From Caenicola sp034331105 (lineage in GTDB: Bacteria > Synergistota > Synergistia > Synergistales > Synergistaceae), in assembly GCA_034331105.1 (NCBI GenBank), contig JAXQGB010000008.1, forward strand, positions 1 to 7,951: a stretch of 7,951 nt of DNA. The letters are read 5' to 3'. Within the stretch, counting starts at the first letter, position 1, and each line of letters opens with the position of its first letter. The translations under genes and the position numbers were made by a program. This document shows, in pieces, positions 6,649 to 7,951 of this stretch. The notes beneath the pieces are model-generated. The model was not told the DNA's origin. It did not search any database and saw nothing but the letters and a program-made list of their open reading frames with translations.

Positions 6649-6713
6649 GCTTCGCAACCGCTTCCCGCGACATGTTCCTGTCGCACTTCGCGCCGGAGTT
6701 CTTCCGGCAGCTT
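6649..6713 (-). repeat. Dispersed repeat module A, copy 1
   Basis: Read on the minus strand it starts AAGCTGCCGGAAGAA, like module B, and ends GCGGTTGCGAAGC. It has two stems: GCCGGA (6692-6697) / TCCGGC (6703-6708) and GCGACA (6667-6672) / TGTCGC (6679-6684). The second stem occupies the place of GCGGCT/AGCCGC in module B, so the bases change but the pairing is kept. Further copies are at 7078-7142 (nearly identical) and 7507-7571 (divergent). Confidence 0.75.
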
Positions 6714-6727
6714 AGCAAAAGTATTTA

Positions 6728-6903
6728 TAGTACCATCGGCGAAGGACTTGCGTGAGGCTGCAGATTTGCGTCTGAAAGTGTGAAACATGCAGCAGCGGGT
6801 TTTGTAGGCGTATAGTTAATACGCCGAAAAACACTCTGCAAATGTTTTGCGCTTTCGGGCGTGAAGATGCAGCCTCACGGGGCTTAACTGCCGGGTTTGG
6901 CAT
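6728..6903 (-). pseudogene. Fragment of 5S rRNA sequence interrupted by a hairpin, copy 1
   Basis: 6728-6746 (TAGTACCATCGGCGAAGGA) is identical to 7659-7677 of the real 5S gene. 6880-6903 matches 7678-7701, the directly adjoining 5S bases, with one mismatch (T for C). Between them lie 133 bp containing the hairpin. The sense strand matches that of the true 5S gene (minus). Only 43 nt of 5S are present, so it cannot make a 5S rRNA. Confidence 0.75.
6752..6878 (+). other. 127-nt long hairpin element, copy 1
   Basis: The ends GTGAGGCTGCA / TGCAGCCTCAC pair perfectly, and pairing continues for 37 positions: 28 Watson-Crick, 7 G-U, and one tandem G-A at positions 12-13. Further in, GCAG, GTTTT and GGCGTAT (with ATACGCC) pair around a five-base AGTTA loop. 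All seven wobble positions are G-U in plus-strand RNA and would be A-C mismatches in minus-strand RNA. It could be a structured RNA or a MITE-like DNA palindrome. No promoter is evident. Confidence 0.65.
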
Positions 6904-6909
6904 CACTAA

Positions 6910-6978
6910 GTACCTTGGCGAAGTGCGGCTAAAAGCAAGCCGCAGGAAGCAATTGGGAAGCGGTTGGGAAGCAATTGT
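6910..6978 (+). repeat. Dispersed repeat module B, copy 2
   Basis: Matches 6147-6213 with a few changes: CGAAGTGCGGC, the GCGGCT/AGCCGC stem, then AGCAATTGGGAAGCGGTTG. Its left end differs from copy 1: the CTGCCGGAAGAA part is missing and is replaced by AAGTACC, next to the 5S-derived piece. Copy 3 at 7339-7407 is identical. Confidence 0.7.
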
Positions 6979-7156
6979 TAAAGCCAAAACGGTTCACAAA
7001 CTAAGTTCGAAGCCACTGGTCTCCCGATGGAAGCATCCGCAAGCGACTGAGAGGGCGGTCCTGTAGCCCCTACGACCGCTTCGCAACCGCTTCCCGCGAC
7101 ATGCTCCTGTCGCACTTCGCGCCGGAGTTCTTCCGGCAGCTTAGCAAAAGTATTTA

Positions 7157-7332
7157 TAGTACCATCGGCGAAGGACTTGCGTGAGGCTGCAGATTTGCGT
7201 CTGAAAGTGTGAAACATGCAGCAGCGGGTTTTGTAGGCGTATAGTTAATACGCCGAAAAACACTCTGCAAATGTTTTGCGCTTTCGGGCGTGAAGATGCA
7301 GCCTCACGGGGCTTAACTGCCGGGTTTGGCAT
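7157..7332 (-). pseudogene. Fragment of 5S rRNA sequence interrupted by a hairpin, copy 2
   Basis: The pieces 7157-7175 and 7309-7332 repeat those of copy 1, including the same single mismatch to the true 5S gene. The shared mismatch shows that the fragment was already altered before the 429-bp unit was duplicated. Confidence 0.75.
7181..7307 (+). other. 127-nt long hairpin element, copy 2
   Basis: I see no differences from the hairpin at 6752-6878, including its wobble pairs, tandem G-A and AGTTA loop. Confidence 0.65.
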
Positions 7333-7506
7333 CACTAAGTACCTTGGCGAAGTGCGGCTAAAAGCAAGCCGCAGGAAGCAATTGGGAAGCGGTTGGGAAG
7401 CAATTGTTAAAGCCAAAACGGTTCACAAACTAAGTTCGAAGCCACTGGTCTCCCGATGGAAGCATCCGCAAGCGACTGAGAGGGCGGTCCTGTAGCCCCT
7501 ACGACC

Positions 7507-7571
7507 GCTTCGCAACCGCTTCCCGCGACATGTTTATGTCGCACTTCGCGCCGGTGATTTTCCGGCAGCTT
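7507..7571 (-). repeat. Dispersed repeat module A, copy 3 (divergent)
   Basis: Same start as the other A modules, then several changes. The inner stem is GCGACAT/ATGTCGC with a GTTT loop, one pair longer than in copies 1 and 2. The outer stem is reduced to GCCGG/CCGGC with a changed loop. Stems persist although the sequence differs. The module ends against the 5S terminator, so the third unit is only a start. Confidence 0.7.
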
Positions 7572-7574
7572 CCC

Positions 7575-7614
7575 AACAAAAAAGCTCCGTGCTCATGCAC
7601 GGGGCTTTTTTGTT
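7575..7614 (-). terminator. Intrinsic terminator of the 5S rRNA gene
   Basis: AACAAAAAAGCTCCGTGC (7575-7592) and GCACGGGGCTTTTTTGTT (7597-7614) pair around a 4-nt loop with one mismatch. On the minus strand this gives a GC-rich stem followed by six Ts, eight bases after the end of the 5S gene. It has A and T runs on both sides, so it could also stop plus-strand transcription coming from the repeats. Confidence 0.9.
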
Positions 7615-7622
7615 AAAATAAT

Positions 7623-7737
7623 TCTGGCGGTGACCTACTCTCCCACGAATACCCTCCGTAGTACCATCGGCGAAGGAGGGCTTAACTGCCGGGTTCGGCA
7701 TGGGACCGGGTGTGTCCCCTCCTCAATAACCACCAGA
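7623..7737 (-). rRNA. rrf: 5S ribosomal RNA
   Basis: Complete 5S rRNA of about 115 nt in the large ribosomal subunit. The ends TCTGGTGG (5', at 7737) and CCGCCAGA (3', at 7623) form helix I with one G-U. Universal segments are present on the minus strand: CCCATGCCGAACCCGGCAGT, TTAAGCCC, CGCCGATGGTACT and GTGGGAGAGTAGGTC. A terminator follows directly. Nothing resembling the 23S 3' end is seen in the 214 bp upstream, so it is either an isolated 5S gene or one with a long 23S-5S spacer. Confidence 0.96.
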
Positions 7738-7751
7738 AACTTGTATGTTCT

Positions 7752-7876
7752 ATAGGCTGTGATCTTTGCTGTTTTTGCTGCGTGTTTTTCGTTCGCCTGC
7801 GCTCAATGTATATTTATACACCTTCGCTTGACTCTCTTCCAAACACTTGCAAAATTCAGCAAATCTCTTCGCCTAT
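7752..7876 (-). other. Long imperfect hairpin just upstream of the 5S gene
   Basis: ATAGGC (7752-7757) pairs with GCCTAT (7871-7876) and TTTGCTG (7765-7771) with CAGCAAA (7857-7863). GTGTTT/AAACAC also pair, and the centre is TGTATATTTATACA (7807-7820). The whole 125-nt stretch folds around one axis. Placed 15 bp before the 5S 5' end, it would be a natural RNase III-type processing stem of pre-5S rRNA. The remaining 7877-7951 shows only AT-rich spacer with a weak promoter-like TAGAAT; no tRNA or 23S sequence is recognised. Confidence 0.5.
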
Positions 7877-7951
7877 GCATTGCTGCTTGATTCGATGCCC
7901 TATTCTATCACATCTTATGATTTTGGGTCAGATAACTATCCAAAATTTCGT

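Larger units (their letters stand above)
6649..7077. repeat. 429-bp tandem repeat unit, copy 1
   Basis: The unit contains, in order: module A (6649-6713, minus); a 19-nt piece of 5S sequence (6728-6746); a 127-nt hairpin (6752-6878); a 24-nt piece of 5S sequence (6880-6903); module B (6910-6978, plus); and a spacer (6979-7077). It is repeated immediately at 7078. The only difference I see between copies is T6675 versus C7104. Such identity implies recent duplication or ongoing homogenisation. I see no transposase or other protein gene in it. Confidence 0.9.
7078..7506. repeat. 429-bp tandem repeat unit, copy 2
   Basis: Same layout as copy 1: module A 7078-7142 (minus), 5S piece 7157-7175, hairpin 7181-7307, 5S piece 7309-7332, module B 7339-7407 (plus), spacer 7408-7506. 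A nested palindrome, CGGTC-CT-GTAG-CCC-CTAC-GACCG (7056-7078 and 7485-7507), spans each junction to the next unit. The array then breaks off into the divergent module A at 7507. Confidence 0.9.

Noticed and set aside
6585..7495. Small open frames of 67 to 91 residues in the 429-bp units
   Set aside because: They start inside the hairpin arms without ribosome sites, overlap on both strands and run through structured repeats. I kept the repeated frame only as an observation.
6649..7571. Tandem array as a CRISPR
   Set aside because: The unit is 429 bp with near-identical content throughout; there are no short repeats alternating with unique spacers and no cas genes.
7738..7951. tRNA gene or 23S 3' end upstream of 5S
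   Set aside because: No TTCGA-type T-arm with matching acceptor stem and no recognisable 23S terminal sequence on either strand.

Overview
The window reads as one assembled piece of a bacterial chromosome. It holds a type IV pilus (T4P) gene cluster and, beside it, the end of an rRNA locus, separated by about 1.4 kb of repeat-rich DNA without convincing genes. Every supported gene is on the minus strand, so transcription runs from high to low coordinates. The genes are moderate in GC, their control regions are AT-rich, and part of the repeat zone is very GC-rich. A PilC/PilA/minor pilin/PilM cluster points to a Gram-negative-type (diderm) bacterium. The feel of the genes and repeats suggests Synergistota or a similar anaerobic lineage, but that is only a low-confidence guess. 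The left edge may cut into an insertion sequence and the right edge lies in an rRNA locus, both typical places for an assembly to break.

Pilus region (1-5950, minus strand, in transcription order). A promoter at 5921-5949 drives pilC (4588-5835), the inner-membrane platform protein. A second promoter near 4510 drives the major pilin gene (3956-4393). A strong inverted repeat at 3887-3924 lies after the pilin gene and probably limits read-through. Three tightly packed minor pilin genes follow: a PilX/GspK-like protein without Glu5 (3372-3830), a PilV/GspI-like protein (3034-3375) and a giant 847-residue PilW/GspJ-like prepilin (485-3028). Together they would prime the pilus and form its tip, with the giant one as candidate adhesin. 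A pilM-like gene begins at 311 and breaks off near the left edge. The ATPases (PilB, PilT) and the prepilin peptidase (PilD) are not here and must lie elsewhere.

Repeat region (6137-7571). It holds a GC-rich array of REP-like palindromic units (6251-6572), four spaced TTTGAC motifs (6594-6635), and two almost identical 429-bp tandem units (6649-7506) plus the start of a third. Each 429-bp unit contains an inverted module pair (A on minus, B on plus), a 43-nt stretch of 5S rRNA sequence split in two, and between the 5S halves a 127-nt near-perfect hairpin. The hairpin's non-Watson-Crick pairs are all G-U or tandem G-A when read as plus-strand RNA. This is the most unusual thing in the window.

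rRNA end (7575-7951). A complete 5S rRNA gene (7623-7737, minus) ends at a strong intrinsic terminator (7575-7614) and is preceded by a long hairpin (7752-7876). The 23S gene is not visible within the window.
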